Assembly (NCBI GenBank): GCA_014706295.1
Contig: JACSVZ010000015.1
Coordinates: 58,277,535 to 58,341,534, forward strand
DNA: 64,000 nucleotides
Direction of reading: 5' to 3'
DNA from: Lycocorax pyrrhopterus obiensis
Lineage: Eukaryota > Chordata > Aves > Passeriformes > Paradisaeidae
Shown: piece after piece, positions 1 through 13,400 of the stretch
How positions within the stretch are numbered: position 1 is the first letter of the stretch
How the letters are laid out: every line of letters starts with the position of its first letter
The notes under the pieces: model-generated
What the model saw: the letters and a program-made list of their open reading frames with translations, nothing else
Databases searched by the model: none
Told to the model about the DNA's origin: nothing
Position numbers and translations under genes: made by a program

Positions 1-3000
1 CACCTAAACCACTTCAATAATGGATGCTGATCATTATAGGCACCTACTTTGTGTTTTCTTCACAAAGCTAAAGAAAAAAGCTTTCTGCAGAAGGCTTTTT
101 GGCTGCAATAAAACACTACTTCCTGCCATGCAGGTATCTTTGCTATATATAAAGATGAACAATTGTTGCTTAAGCTGCTTTTACAAAGGAGATTTATTAC
201 TTACTTCCAGAGTGATATGGAATTATTGAAATCTTAATCGTGGAATCCCCCGTTTGCAATTAACAGTACTTCTGTTAGAGCAGGTGACAGTAGCAAAGAT
301 TAAGTTAGGTTTTTTTTGCACTGCAGTTTTTCCTGGAGAATTATTATAGATCATAGCTGGTAATTAATAGGCTTGAATAGCGATTATTCCAGCTGCATAA
401 ATAATAATAAAAGCAAATATTATCATCCAGTGGTGTATAACTGAATGGGTGTAAGTGTATCAACTGCATTGCCTCGTATACATATACATGGAAGTATATA
501 CACTTAAAAATATGATTATACTTTGTTAAACAATATATGATTATATATATTCTAAACATATTTAGAGGAAAAGATATATTCAAAATTACTTTAACTAAAT
601 ATTAAGGCTGTGAAAACTTCTAAGATTCAAAAGCCAAAGAAAACCTGGTTTAGTTTTTTTCTCTTTTCTTTGTGCACTTTCATTATTGCATCATGCCTTC
701 TATGTATTTTTATGCTAATTTTGGTGTAAACAAAGCTTAGGGAATCACTCTACCAGGGTGTGATATCACCTCCTAAAAGCTTTCCAGATACAGAGGTTTC
801 AAAATCAATTCTGTTCTGCTAGATTTGCTGAAGAATGGGCTGTAGAGGATAAGAAATATTTGCTTATGAACACTTGTAACATTTTCCTGGATAAATTTCT
901 ATTCTCTTGGCTGTGACTGCTCATATGTTTGCAGGTAGTGGGAGATGCTGTAGGGGAAATAGATTACTTTAGCCTAATACTTGAGATGTTTAAGTAGACA
1001 AAGAGATGGAGGTTTTTGTTCCTATTTTGCTGGAGGACAGTTGGAGGGGGAAGAGAAGGGAAAACGAGTTACCTCTTCTTCATAATCCAGTTATATATGG
1101 AGATAAAAGAAAATGTTGCTATAATTCAGTTAAAAAGTCAATCAACAAAGAGACATAAATCCAGTAGAAACAAGACTTTATCAATTTTTGTCCTTGCAGT
1201 AAGATTTGTTTCCATGGGAAGTCCTAAAGAAGAAAAAAATTGCTTATTCAATGACTGGACCTAATACTAATTCAGTTTTCACTTTTTCTAGTTTGTTGCC
1301 TGATGGGATACTTTGAGTTCTTCCCTCCCTTCCTCCGATGTAAACAGAATTATTCATTTCCTTGGGGCGTTTTTATGACACAGCCATTCTATTAATATAG
1401 GACTTTACAGTCCTTCGTGGACATAGATGTGCAACATCTCAGTGAGTTGAAGAGTGTTTGTCATGCACATCTGACACAACTGGAATGGAGGTAGAGAGAT
1501 TAAGCCCCTCAGTATTTAGTTTTGGAGCCTCGTGCTTCCTTTCTGTCATTACATTTCTTATTGTCTCTTTCTGCGTGTTGCCAAAAATTTTTGTTGTAAC
1601 ATCAGATTAGTAGAAATGTCTGATTCTCTGAGGGAATGATATAATGATGAGCAGTTTAATAGGTGAAACAGTGTTTACCAGTACTGCAGCATTTATCACT
1701 TTTTCTTTTCCCACAAGAAAAGGAAGTTTCACAAGTGATTTTGTAGCACAATTGATTTCCTCTTTGTTTAATGCTGACTGCCTTCCCCTTGCAAACTAAG
1801 AGATTGTGCCTCTTTCCTGTCCTCCACTCTAATATCTTCCCCTTTCCCTGCAAACCTGACCCCTCTGAGTTACACACAGAGATCAAATTATGAATATGTC
1901 TGGAAAAATGTTGGAGCAGCTGACCTGAGGTCTGTATAATATTGTACAGCCTTACTGCGACAGTGCTTGGGTTGTTTTTGTCTCAGTGCAGCAAATGAGA
2001 TAGACTCTGCTGTTTACTTTAATTAGCTACACTTAATTAAAAGACGATCTTACCTCTATGAAGAGTTTCTACCAAAGCACATATTTAATGCATCTACCAT
2101 CATCTCTCAGTCCCAAATTCTACAAAAGCCCTTAAACACATCCTCAACTCGAGCTTTGCTTTATTTACAAGTCACAACTCTGGGTGTGTCTCGTCCTTTC
2201 CTAATGCTGGATTTTCTCACAATACCATCCCTTGCCACAAACCTGGACCTTGCTGAGAACAGGGGCTGAAATAATCCATGTTTTCCTGTAATTAAAGAAA
2301 ATACTCAGATGAATTATCTTCTTGGTGGGCTAGGAGAAGTGTCATTGCTCTCCCTATTTGCCTTGTATGTACATATTTTGGCACCAACAGCTCTTGTGAA
2401 GAGGAGCAGTAAGTGAGTCACACCTGTATTAGTCAGTGGAGGCAGTTTCTTGGACATATTGGAGAAAAGACAAGTGTGATCAGAGAACAGCAACAGAGCA
2501 ATTAGTGTGTGGTACCTGGGTTTGGGATAGGACCCAGAGAAATGGAATGGAAAAAAACAAAGAAAAAGAGGAGCAGGGGAGTGGAGTGTTGTCAGAATTT
2601 AAGTAAAAAACTCAAGGGCACTTCTATATACTCTTTTTTCACCTTACCAAAGTGTACAAAAACTTCAGATGTTATGAGTTTCTTTGCTCTTGTTCTAAAC
2701 TCCTTGGTGTGCATAATTATCCTTTACAGATGAAGACAGACTAAACTGTTGATTGGCATGATTTTTTTTGTGTTTATCTTCTGTAGCTAGTGGGTATACT
2801 GGAACTGATTCTCTTTTTCGTTTGTTGTTGAAGCATGTTTAAAAGCTGTCAGCTTTGCTGACATTTCAGTTGGAACTTTTTTCCCCCAAATTATATATTA
2901 TTGTAATGGTTCAATTTTTTATTTTGATGCTGTTGGTATATTTGGGGCTTTTCAATAAAAAAAAAAGTTTGGAAATTAATGCATAGATGTTCTACATAAA

Positions 3001-4519
3001 AGGCTTGACACAAGGATAAAAAACAACAAAAGCTTCTCCTTTATGAAAACAAAATATTTTGATCCATGGCCATTATTTTACTTCTCTGCTGCTCACCAGC
3101 TTGTGTTTATTTCACAGCACAGCTGTTTCATTTGTAGTTCTCCCTGCTGGTTAAAAAATAAAATGCAGTGCCACTCAATTATCCCTTTTCTCTCTGCTAC
3201 CTGCCCTGCTATTCACTCGGTTCTTAGTCACTTAACCTTTCCAATGTCAGTTCCCAGAGACTACGCCCTCACGCACAATGACGGTCTCTCATGAGTTACA
3301 CCTACGCTGATGCTGAGGTTATAATTGTCATGGAACTCATTTGCAGTTTTGCTGAGGAATAAATATAGCCCTGGCTTTCACTAAGTGTTCATTTATAGGA
3401 GTATAAGGAACAACCTTGGCTTTAACTAAGTGTTCACTTACCTGAAGAGTGAAACCATCAGCCTGTGTGTTTTACAGACTCAGTGGGCAATAGGAGAGAC
3501 CACACCACATCCCTACAGACAGGACGATTGCAGTCCTTCTGTAAACAAAATTGGTGAGAGTCAGACACATGGGTAACAAAAGCATGGCTCCAGTCCAATT
3601 ACTTTGAAATTATATTCTACAATTGAGAGTGGAAGGCAATTTACTGTAGTTGAAGAACTTCTTTTCCAACTTTTGAGTAGCAAATATACCCAGTAAGGAC
3701 AAAGCTAATGAGATCCCTTTTGACTTTTGGAACAAGTTTTCCTGTTCTCTCTTTCAACAGTTGCAGATGATATTTTTTGATTATTTCAGTTCTGGACTTC
3801 TCAACAAAATTAATCATTCCCAGTCCTAAATGAAGTCAGTGAGAACATGTTATTGTTTCTGGATCTAGTGATCCACGACACTGTATGTCGGGACAACATT
3901 TTAACTGTGGGATCAAATTCTGTGCTTACTGTGACTGATTTTGTCACAAATTCAGAAAACTCTGCAGTGGATTTTCTTCGCTTTATTTCTAGCTGTCTGC
4001 CATCTGTTGTGTAGCACTCCAGCATATATTGATTGTTAAAATAAAGCAGAATACCCTTCTTTCAGCACTTCTTACTATTTCTGATATCTCAAGCATGTAG
4101 AGACACATAAAATACTTATAGGAAACATATTTTTTTCCCATTTATTTAATGGAATACTTAGAAAATGTAATAATTTTTTAATGAACTTACGAGCCTATTA
4201 CTGTGAGGATATAATTAAGAGTACACACACACAGAGGTTTATTAGACTCCATATGCCATTTCAGTTGCAGGTTTGTCTCAAAGATTCAGAACAAGATTCA
4301 AAGTGCCAGCAAAGTGCTTTGAGAGTTTCCTAGACTAAGAAGTACCACTAAGGTCAGTTGCTTTCTTTAAGCCTACTTATCAAACATTTAAGAAGCTTTC
4401 CTAGGATTCAGAGGAATGTCCAAACTCCTCAGAAAATGAAGCACAACCAGAAACAGATTTTTCCCTGGTATCTCAGCAGAACGAGCATTAACCTGCCAGT
4501 AACCTGGAGCTAAGAAGGT
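1..4519. other. AT-rich non-coding region, no gene recognised
   Basis: I see no open frame here that resembles a known protein; the longest is about 83 codons (3043-3294). Local features are homopolymer runs (for example an A10 run near 2959) and the imperfect duplication at 3369-3440. Stops are dense in all frames and codon structure is absent, as expected of avian intergenic or intronic DNA. Exons shorter than about 100 bp cannot be excluded by eye. Confidence 0.6.
3369..3440. repeat. Imperfect 27-bp direct duplication
   Basis: Two 27-bp copies, 3369-3395 and 3414-3440, share the core CTAAGTGTTCA and differ at three positions. They are offset by 45 bp, so the duplicated unit probably included the diverged sequence between them. 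No mobile element ends are visible. It is most simply a small local tandem duplication. Confidence 0.7.
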
Positions 4520-4855
4520 TCACAGGAGGATCTTTTCACTGCCTATAAATGTCTAATGGGAGGGAATGAAGAGGAGGCAGCCAGACTCTTCTCTGGAATA
4601 CCCATTGAAAGGACAACCGGCACTGAGCAGAAATTAAAATTCAGAAAACTCAATCTGAGTGCAAGGAACTGTTTTTACCATGAGGATGGCCAAACACTGG
4701 AACCAGCTTCCCAGAGAGGATTCAGAATCTCATCAGTGGAGCTATTAAAAATCTGACTGGACATGACCCCAGGCAGCATGCTGTAGCTCCCTGCTGGAGC
4801 AGCAGGATTTGAGTGGCTGATCTCAGGAGATCTCATCCTATCTTAACTGTTCTGT
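4520..4855 (+). mobile_element. CR1 LINE 3' fragment, sense orientation, old
   Basis: The segment follows the 3'-terminal part of the avian CR1 non-LTR retrotransposon in sense orientation. Landmarks in order are a GAGGAGGCAG block, an aattcagaaaactcaa block matching the CR1 'ggttggatattagg' area, a 'cactggaaccagcttccc.gag' stretch, an 'attaaaaatctgactggac' stretch and a degraded 'gatct' tail. It is heavily diverged and lacks the terminal 8-bp repeats, so it is an old 5'-truncated copy with no reverse transcriptase left. The 66-codon frame at 4556-4756 is a by-product of the repeat. Confidence rests on remembered family consensus and not on an alignment. Confidence 0.75.
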
Positions 4856-7800
4856 GTGCAGTAGCCACTCCTTGAGTAGACAAAGTTATCAAAGTTATAG
4901 CGTGTGTTGCAATGCAGGAAAACTTTTGGTGTTTTGGTGTCCATGGAAGCCCTAAATCTTCGTCAGATTTTGGAAAACAAAATGAGACAAGTGTGCGGAA
5001 GAGAGTCAAACGAGTCTAGCATTTCTGAAGTGGTCTTAGTTCGTGGTGTAACTATTTCATTTAATCAGGGATACAGTGGGAAATTGACTGAAGCCAGGGC
5101 CCGTGAGTTTCTGCTAAATTTTCCAGCTATCCAAGCAGCTTCAGTGATTTTTCTTTTTTATCCTAAATTAAATCCAAGTCAATTCAAATTCATGATGCCT
5201 GCCTTTTTGACCATTAGAACACTAATGTGAGTAATGCCTCAGTGCTTTCAAAGGACTGCTTTGCGCTGCTTTCTTGTCGCTCCACTTGAGGATCTCTTAA
5301 CAGGGTCATTGGCTTGCTTTCAAATGCCAGCAAATCTCCAGTATTCTGTCTGGAACATTTTCAAAAGTGATAAGGACCAATCTCAGGTCACCTCATCTTT
5401 GATAGCCAGGAACATGTAGACTAGTCACATGTCTCTAGGAGCAGTAGAGGAATCCCTCACATTCCAAGGGAGCCTGTTTGCACATATTGAGGGCTAAACC
5501 AGTACATGGGCCCTGAACACAGCTATGATTTGGGGCACTGGAACACTTAAAAAAAAAAATTGAAGTGCAAAGGGAAGAGCAATAAGCATGTAGGATATAA
5601 AAAGCTGGTCAGACACCTCAGATGTTTGCTGGTAAAAAGCATAAAAGTTTAGGTAATTCCTGAATTCGGTGGCTGATGAAGGGGCTTTAAAAAATTATTC
5701 TGTTGGAAAGGAGTATTAACAGAAGCAGTTATGCCAAACTCAGATGCTTACATCTTACTGCATGTGAAACTAAATTACTTGCTCAGAGCCCATGTATATA
5801 TCAGGGGAAAAAGTTGTACTAGATCTCCTGAGTTCTGACTGGGTCACCTCATCATTGTGAGTGATGTCAAAGGCACCAGGAAGTGAAATCTTCTGTTTAC
5901 AGCCTGAATGATCAGAAATTGTAGAAGATTAAAGTAGCCAAGGTATCCATACTCTTGGAGTTTTCCTAAAAAGTAAATGTTTCTTGAATTTATTTGTGGT
6001 ACCCTTTTTGGCACCGTTGGGAGCTGCACTTTCAGCATTTTCTGAGGAAATGGCAAATGGGGAGCTAATGGCACTGAAAATGAAGACAACTGTTGTGATT
6101 TTATGAAGGCCTTTCTTTTAAAAAGTATTGAAAAGGAGCATTTCAGAGAAGTGTTACAATCCCACTTTCCAGAGAGTTTTGAGACTTGAAGAGTTTTATT
6201 GCAGTTCGAATCCAGTAAGAAGTCAGTTTACACGAGCTGCTGTGCTTGGCACATTGTCTGGAAAATCCAGAAGGCTGCTGGAAACACGGTGTTTGCCACA
6301 CATTTCATCTTTGCCCTTGGCAGCAAGCTCCAGTGACAAAGTAACTTGGAAATTCCAGAAACCACACAGAGGATGCATACACATCTCCTAGTTTGTGTTA
6401 AGAACTCGAGTGCTACAGAAATAGAAAATATGAAAAAGTTACAATAAAGAAAAGGAGAAAGGGCCTCCTTTTCAGCTCATCCTTTAAGGCATGTAGAACT
6501 CATTTCAGTCAGCAGGACTTCAGGCCTTAGTCAGATAGAAGAGCTTGGATGCTGGTAGTTAAAAGGAGGATGTTGCATGTAAAAGCACTCTCAATAAAAT
6601 CATTCCTGAATTTCATGAGAACTGAGAATAAACTGTTTAAAAATTGCTTAAAAATCTCCTATGATTCAAGGACTATTTGAAAAAAGGAGTTGAGGTGTTG
6701 CAAGTTATTTTTGTTCCTTTTCTGTAACTAATGCTGGTTGCTTACCTGGTGTTTGTGACCACTGCAAATTTTTAGGAGGATGAGTGGCATTCAGATGAAA
6801 GACCTGTAAGCAGTATTGCTGATTTGTTTCCCCAACATCTGGAGAATTCATTCTGCTCTCCAGTCTTCCACCGTGCAGGCAATACAAAAAAGACTTTTGG
6901 ACAGAGTTTGGAGTATGATCTGATCAGATTTATTCTTTCTGATTGTCTGTGTCTACGGAGACATAGCATTGGTGTTGACTGGTTAATGAGGAGTTTCTGG
7001 GCTAGGAATAAGGTGGAGACTCTTGTTTGTTGCAGAATAATAACCACCACACCCACCCACAATCACTGATAAAGAAAATCTAACAGAATTGATGCAACTG
7101 AGGGGGAAAAAAGGATCTTTACTTTTACATGTTTGTATTATTACAGTTTAAACACAACATGTTGCACTGTAAAATAATTCTCTTCAGTCCAATTAAACAA
7201 CTACTTCCTCTTTTGGTTTTCACAGTTTCATACTTGCATGGAGCCCTCGTTGCTGTTTTCAAAGAAGAGTAACTGTGTCCTGAAGGCTTTCTAATCATGC
7301 AAATCCACTGTACCTGGTGACTTCAGTTTTGTTAGATGATTCAGATGAGATTGGAAAATAGAGAAAGAACAAGCCACCCATGGAACACCATGTTACTCTC
7401 AAGTAGTAGGATACTGAGGCTGAACTGCGAGACATTTGAGAGTGGGGTTTAGGTAAGTTTACAAGTGAAGAAAGACAAACATTTTGTAGTTTAGTTCTTA
7501 GTTTTGTGCCAGGATGTGGTGTGTAGAAGAATGCTAGAGGTTATTTGTTCTTAGGCAAACTGTTACGACAATATCAGGTTGAATCTGGAAGTTGAAAGCG
7601 ATTTTGAAAAACAGACTAGAGCTAACAAGGAAAAATAGTGCTAACAAGCCTAGCAATTAAATAATGGGGACACAAGAAAGAATAAGCCTGGCTGTTTTAC
7701 AGGGAAATAAATCAACAAGGAGAAGAGGAAAAAAAATTCCAGTACACTTCTGATAAATATTTCTATATCAAGAAACATTTAAGAGGTAGAAAAACGTGAA

Positions 7801-9048
7801 CTAGGATGGCTGGGTGTGGCCCTGACTCTTGTGATATTTATAACATTTCTGGTCATCATCAGCCTCAGTGACTGATGTAGCTCAGTGGACTTAAAAAAAG
7901 TAAACCAAAAAAATATTCTCTACCACAGCTACAGGAGGTTAAATGTATTAGGTAGCTGCTCAGATGGGCAGAGATAAGAGACAGTGAGAGATAGAGGAAG
8001 GACGGGCTGGATGTCCTATCATTGATGTCAGGGAGAACTTCTCTTGTTGCTGACTCACTCGAGAAAGAGTCCAGGCTGGATACATGACTCATTCCCAGAA
8101 GGACTAAGATGAGGCTGCCAGTTATATTCATTGCTGTGGTCCAGAGGTCCCTGGAACTTTGTTTGAAGTAACGTTAATGATGCTGGAGGGTTTGTGTTAC
8201 TGCTAGACCAGTAGCATTTGAATAATTCTGCAACACAAAAAGAAATAAAGAACAGGGGAACTGCACTGAGCAAACACAATGTGTTTGAATAGACTTAGGG
8301 AACCAAACATCAAGAGGAGCTCTGTAAGCATCTCAGAGTGTCTCAATATCTCCCTCACCATCCTTACTGAACTGGCCCTGGCCTCAGGAAGACTAGAGGA
8401 ATGTTTGGCTGCTGGCATGCCTTCCTTTTTGATCATCATGCTAAGCGATATTTCCTCATACGTTGCTATGCATCCATATATGTCAAGAGTCATTTCTCCT
8501 ATCTTGCCTGAAATTCTTTTCTCTGGAGCCAGGAGCAGATTCACATTGTCTGAATAATTAGCTCTGCATGGTGATCTGGATCTATCACTGCTGCTCCTTG
8601 TTCCTGTAGCGTACAAGGGCAATAATCCTTCAGTGGCAAGGCTGAGACTGAGCACAGCCAAATGGAAAGGGAAGGAAGCCTTCCTGTTCTGAAGCACGTC
8701 TGAATGGCTTCTGACATGCCCAAGTCATCATGCAAAACCCCTCTGCTTCTCATCAGCCCACTTACGACAGACGTTTGTTATATTCAGTGTCCATTCACTA
8801 GGTTTAAAAATAAAATAAATGTAACCACATTAGCTCGACTTCTTTCCATGCTTTGTAGATCAGGTCAAACAACCCACTCTATGAAAGGCATTTGGTTTCA
8901 AGGTTGTTTTAGAAAGTAATACAATTGCTGAAACAAGAATTAGCAGTGATAAATTTTCAGTCTTGCTGAAGAGTTTTTTCTTGGGATCTCGTAATTTCTA
9001 TACAGCTTCCTGAAATTAAGCTGTATTTAGCTCCAGTTTCTTTAAAAC
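4856..9048. other. Non-coding region with one chance-length open frame
   Basis: No gene is recognised. The longest frame is 164 codons on the minus strand (8203-8697); its overlapping plus-strand frame (8279-8557) is also open. I see no domain, signal peptide pattern or repeated motif in either, and the length is near the chance maximum for a window of this size and base composition. Other open frames (4904-5230, 6128-6391, 6772-7062) are equally featureless. Confidence 0.55.
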
Positions 9049-9076
9049 TTTTTTTTTTTTGGGGGGGGGGAAGGGG
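9049..9076. repeat. T12-G10 homopolymer junction
   Basis: Twelve T (9049-9060) are followed immediately by ten G (9061-9070), then AA and four G. The run is prone to slippage and sequencing error, so its exact length should be treated as uncertain. It is not clearly the tail of any element seen here. Confidence 0.9.
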
Positions 9077-10384
9077 ATAATTTATAATTTAAAATGGGAA
9101 ATAGGTAAGCATGCCCTTGCCTTATGGGAGTTATTTGATATAATTTGGGTTTTATGCATGCATTCAGTGCAGCAAAGGCATGCCTGGAAGATGCTGTCCT
9201 AAGTTTCAGAGGAATCCATCTTACTCAGGTGAGTTACCTGCCTGGCCTGTCTAAACTTCATAAAATTGATTTGTGCTGTGAAAGAGGATACCATTCCCAA
9301 TCAGTTGTAGAACAGAGCTTTAAAGAGCAGCATTTGTACTTATACAGGCAAATAATACATCTCCACTTAATCAGTGCAAACACTTTAGTTTCAGGGCTGC
9401 CTGAAACACAGGCAAGGTGCAGTGTGGTAAATTGCAATTTTTGGCTTTTCCCCACCAGCAGGAACTCTTTTTGGTCACAGGTTATTTTACAGGTAAATAT
9501 TAATTTGGATGACAAAAGGAAAAATTACTTAGGCATTTGCTGTAATGTGTGAACTCCTTTGTGAGTAAGTACATTGTGATTATGTTATAGTGAAGTAAGC
9601 CTGCTTGGAGAATTACTGCATTACCTGAAAATTGCTTGAAAAAAATTCATCCATTAAACCTTGTCCTCTCTGGGGCTCCCTATTAACTATGTTCACTGTG
9701 TGGAAGAATAGAAGAATATGTTAAATCCAAAATATTTTCACTACTGGTATTTTAATCAGTTGAGAGGCATTCCTCATGGATGCTTAACTGGGGACTTAAA
9801 AATCTGCATTTAAATTGATATTCTAAAATACACAACCCAAGAGATTGTGAGTACCTTTTTCAGTCATATTGTACGTGAACATCATGATGCTCTAACTTAC
9901 TTGTCATAACTTACTAGTTATCAGGAAGCCAAATTGAAGATTTTGATCAAAAGAGAAAAATGAGGTTTGAGAAAATATTTTGCACTTATCTTTCCCAGCA
10001 TGAATATCTGCACAAAGTGTAGCAAAATGCTGAACTACCAGTTGTATGGAAATTTAACTGTCTGATATTCACCACAAACTGGTGCTGTCCTCCACTGGTA
10101 TAAGCTGGCGTCACTGGGCATTGAGCCCAATAGCACAAGAAGAGGCTCTGTCTCACTGGAAATATTTCCCTTAGCATTCTCCTGTGTTGTCAAAGTGTCT
10201 TATTTTGAGTCAGTAAATGTTACTCTTTGCAATGAGAAAGCAGCTGCGTACTTGGATCTGCAAAGCAAATCCCATTCCCCAAGTGCTTCCCAGCATCGCT
10301 CCTGGCCTTAATGAGAGTACACATTTAACTGGGGAGGAAAAACAATTCTACTCTTCTTCCAGGGCTTTCATTAGTTAGGAGAAA

Positions 10385-10437
10385 ACAGTAAAAAAACAAC
10401 CAACCAAAAACCCAAACCAAACCAAACCAAAAACCAC
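10385..10437. repeat. A-rich (CCAAA)n simple repeat
   Basis: A purine-rich stretch is built of AACC, CCAAA and CCAAAA units, with three near-consecutive CCAAA copies. A shorter similar stretch lies at 10878-10903. These look like expanded and mutated A-rich tails, but no element body could be recognised upstream. Confidence 0.7.
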
Positions 10438-13400
10438 CGTAGTCCCATAGCCTTACTCTTCAAAGGAATCTGATACCTTCTCCAGCTGGTGGCTTGATCT
10501 GTGTTCCATAAAACCCTGGAATGACTCCACAGAAACATCAGGGCTTCAGTAGTTTGATTATTTGCTGTATACTGGGGCTTCCACCCCACAATACAAGAAG
10601 TGGTTGCCTACCTGAGAACTGGAATGTCAGAAAACCTTCCATGGCCAAACATATGTACCTAGGAAAAAAAGGTAGGATGGCCCAGAAGAAGCAAGTTGTG
10701 TTATGTCTAGTTAATAAAATGTATTTGTTGGAGGCCTTTGAGCAAACAAGTGAATAATTTGCAATCCTTTTAATCTCATTCACCTGTTCTGCTTCAAAAT
10801 TTTAGGACAATGAATTTTGGCTCTAGGATCCCTAGAAGCTTTTACAATTTTAACTGGGCATTAGAATTTAATTAAAAGACCAAAAACCAAAAAACCAAAC
10901 CGAAGTAACAGAGACATTTGCTTCCCTTGTAAAGATCTGGTTGCTTGAGCTCAATGTTTATTTATCACATTGACCAATATACCTGTGAGTGGGTGGTCAC
11001 AAGAAGAACCCCAAAGTGTTTTCTTCTCCTCCTGTACTTCAACCTCTTCCTCTGCAGCTAACACTGAATTGCCTTTTCATGTCCTAGGAGAGACGGGTGA
11101 TGGAAGTCTTGCATTTTTATTCCTGACAGGTACAAGTGGCAGGTACACTATAAATCACTATAATCTGTGCTGGTTTTAATTTCGGACTGCTTTGGCAATT
11201 TGCTATTACTAATCTTGGCAATTAGAATGTACTTTCAAAGTTTTCTGGGAAGATTTACAGGTAAGCCAAAGTACAAGGTTTACACTGAAGCTATAAAAGT
11301 TGTATTGTGTGTTTATTTTACACAGATGTCATCATGTACCTGCCAGTCATATCAACTATAAAAATAAGAAAATTAGGTGTTAGATGTTCTAGTGATAATT
11401 AGAACAAACCCAAACAAAACACAACAGTGATAAACTCCTCCCTGTTGCTTTGAAGTAGTTTAATTATAACCCAGTCAATGACATAAAAGTTCAACAATCA
11501 GTCTGAGAAAATGTCATGGTTTTTTTCATAAGGATTGTTAGGAAAGAGATTCAAAGGACCTCAGTAACATGTATTTGCCTATTTTATCTTAGTGTCACAC
11601 AATATTTGATATCATATGCTACTTTATTCCTCACCAAAACCCTAATCAAACTTTTATTCCACATATTGCAGGCTAACACTCCTAGAGTAATGCCCCTTTA
11701 ACTCAAATATATTTCATTATTTAGCAACATGTTATAGAAGGCTATGGTTTAGCTGCCTCAGTTAATGCCTTTCAGCTCTGCAGAAACAGCACATGATCAT
11801 ATCCTGCTGGTGGCAGAAAACTGTATCAGGCTCGCAGCCATAGTCCTTTTTCTATAAAGAATCACTCTATTGTACATCAAGATACGAGGTTAAACCCCCA
11901 CCACCAAGTATAAGCTAAAAAAAGCTATCATTTCCTCTCTTTTTAGGTTTAAAAAACCTCAAAAAAAGAAAAAAAAAAAAGTAAAATTATTAAGATACCC
12001 AAAGGAGTAAAAAATACATTTGCAGCATCCAGCTTCATTTTCTGGTCTCTCACTGTAGCTAGGGGTGGGATCCTCACCTAGAGGTGCTGAATTATCCCCT
12101 GAAAAACACTTGCTCTCTGGAACTAAGAGAGCAGCCAGTGCTCTGGTGGCACCTAGTGCCCTAATTTAAGCAGGTTAATTTAGGTGCCCAAAGCTGTGAC
12201 CCTCCCTCTAAGTATGTTATGTCTCTCACACAAGTAGTTTGTTGTTAATTTATGCGATGGTGGTGAGTGGAATCATGGAAAAAAAACCACACACACACGC
12301 ACAAAAAAGAATAAAGCTCTAGAAGCTGAGAAGCTAGGAGAGAAATTTGATGTAAGTGGTGGTTTGGAAGAAGAAAGACTGTTCAGAGCCCAAGCAGAGG
12401 AAAACCATCCAGGAAAGTCTTTGGTACCTAGGCTTTGCTGCAGAATGTTTTATTGCTCTCAAACCACTGTTTCAGGGCAAAGTAATCAGTCCTCAGTATC
12501 CAAGTTCTGTTCAAGTGCTGCAGCTCCCTTGGAGTGGAGTACTGAGAGCCACGAGAGCTCTGCACTGGTGGGGTGCTCAGTGTGGGCTGTGGAATCCATC
12601 TTCCCATTCCAGCAGCTTTTGCAGTCCCACCTGAACTCCCTGCTGCTGCACTTCTGTTCGTCTTGGGATGTGTATTAAACCTGGCTATGCTTGTAAGAAT
12701 TATTTTGCCTTCGACTCCAACATTGATATATATGCAATTAATGACTGCCCTCACTACTGCCTGGAAAATCCTGAAAATATCTCTGAAATGCTTTCTCTTG
12801 GGTTAAGTTATACATGACTTTGGTTAACCAAAATATTTTAATTCTAAGCCTTTCTTTTCCACTACTTATTTGCCTGGGGGAAGTTGTTTGAGTTTTTTGT
12901 TTGGTTGGGGTTTTTTTTTTTGTAATTTTAAAATAACAAAGGCTTCATCAAAATGACAATTTTCTTTAGGAAATGAAATATGTTCATAAAAAGTATATTT
13001 TTTCTCCTTGTTTAATCAAAACTATCTGCCGAGCATCACACAGGTTGTCATATGATTTTATTTCTCCTCATTCTTTTTTCCAGCTAAATGTTCTGGATCA
13101 AACTATTGTTATACAACTCTAGTATATATAATGTCTGTTTTCAAGAGGTTAGGCTGGAGCCAGATTGGATGTGAGACTGAATCACTCACTGTGCAGTGAT
13201 CTGAAAAGAATGTTAACATCAGTTTTATTAGCAATATGTGAACTTCAGTGTCCCATAATGATTAAAAAAAAAATCATCAGATTGCAGAAAGATTATACTA
13301 AACTGCAGTGGCAGTGACTTTTCTGGGCTGTGTTATGAAAACAACAGAAATCCTTCCCCTGTTCTCCCCAAAAGTAAAACAAAAAGGGGAAAAAATTATT

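Noticed and set aside
6204..6213. GTTCGAATCC, a tRNA T-loop-like word (also GTTCGAATC at 25807)
   Set aside because: No A box upstream and no cloverleaf pairing could be drawn around either.
8203..8697. 164-codon minus-strand open frame overlapping a 92-codon plus-strand frame
   Set aside because: No recognisable domain, and the length is about the chance maximum for 64 kb in six frames.
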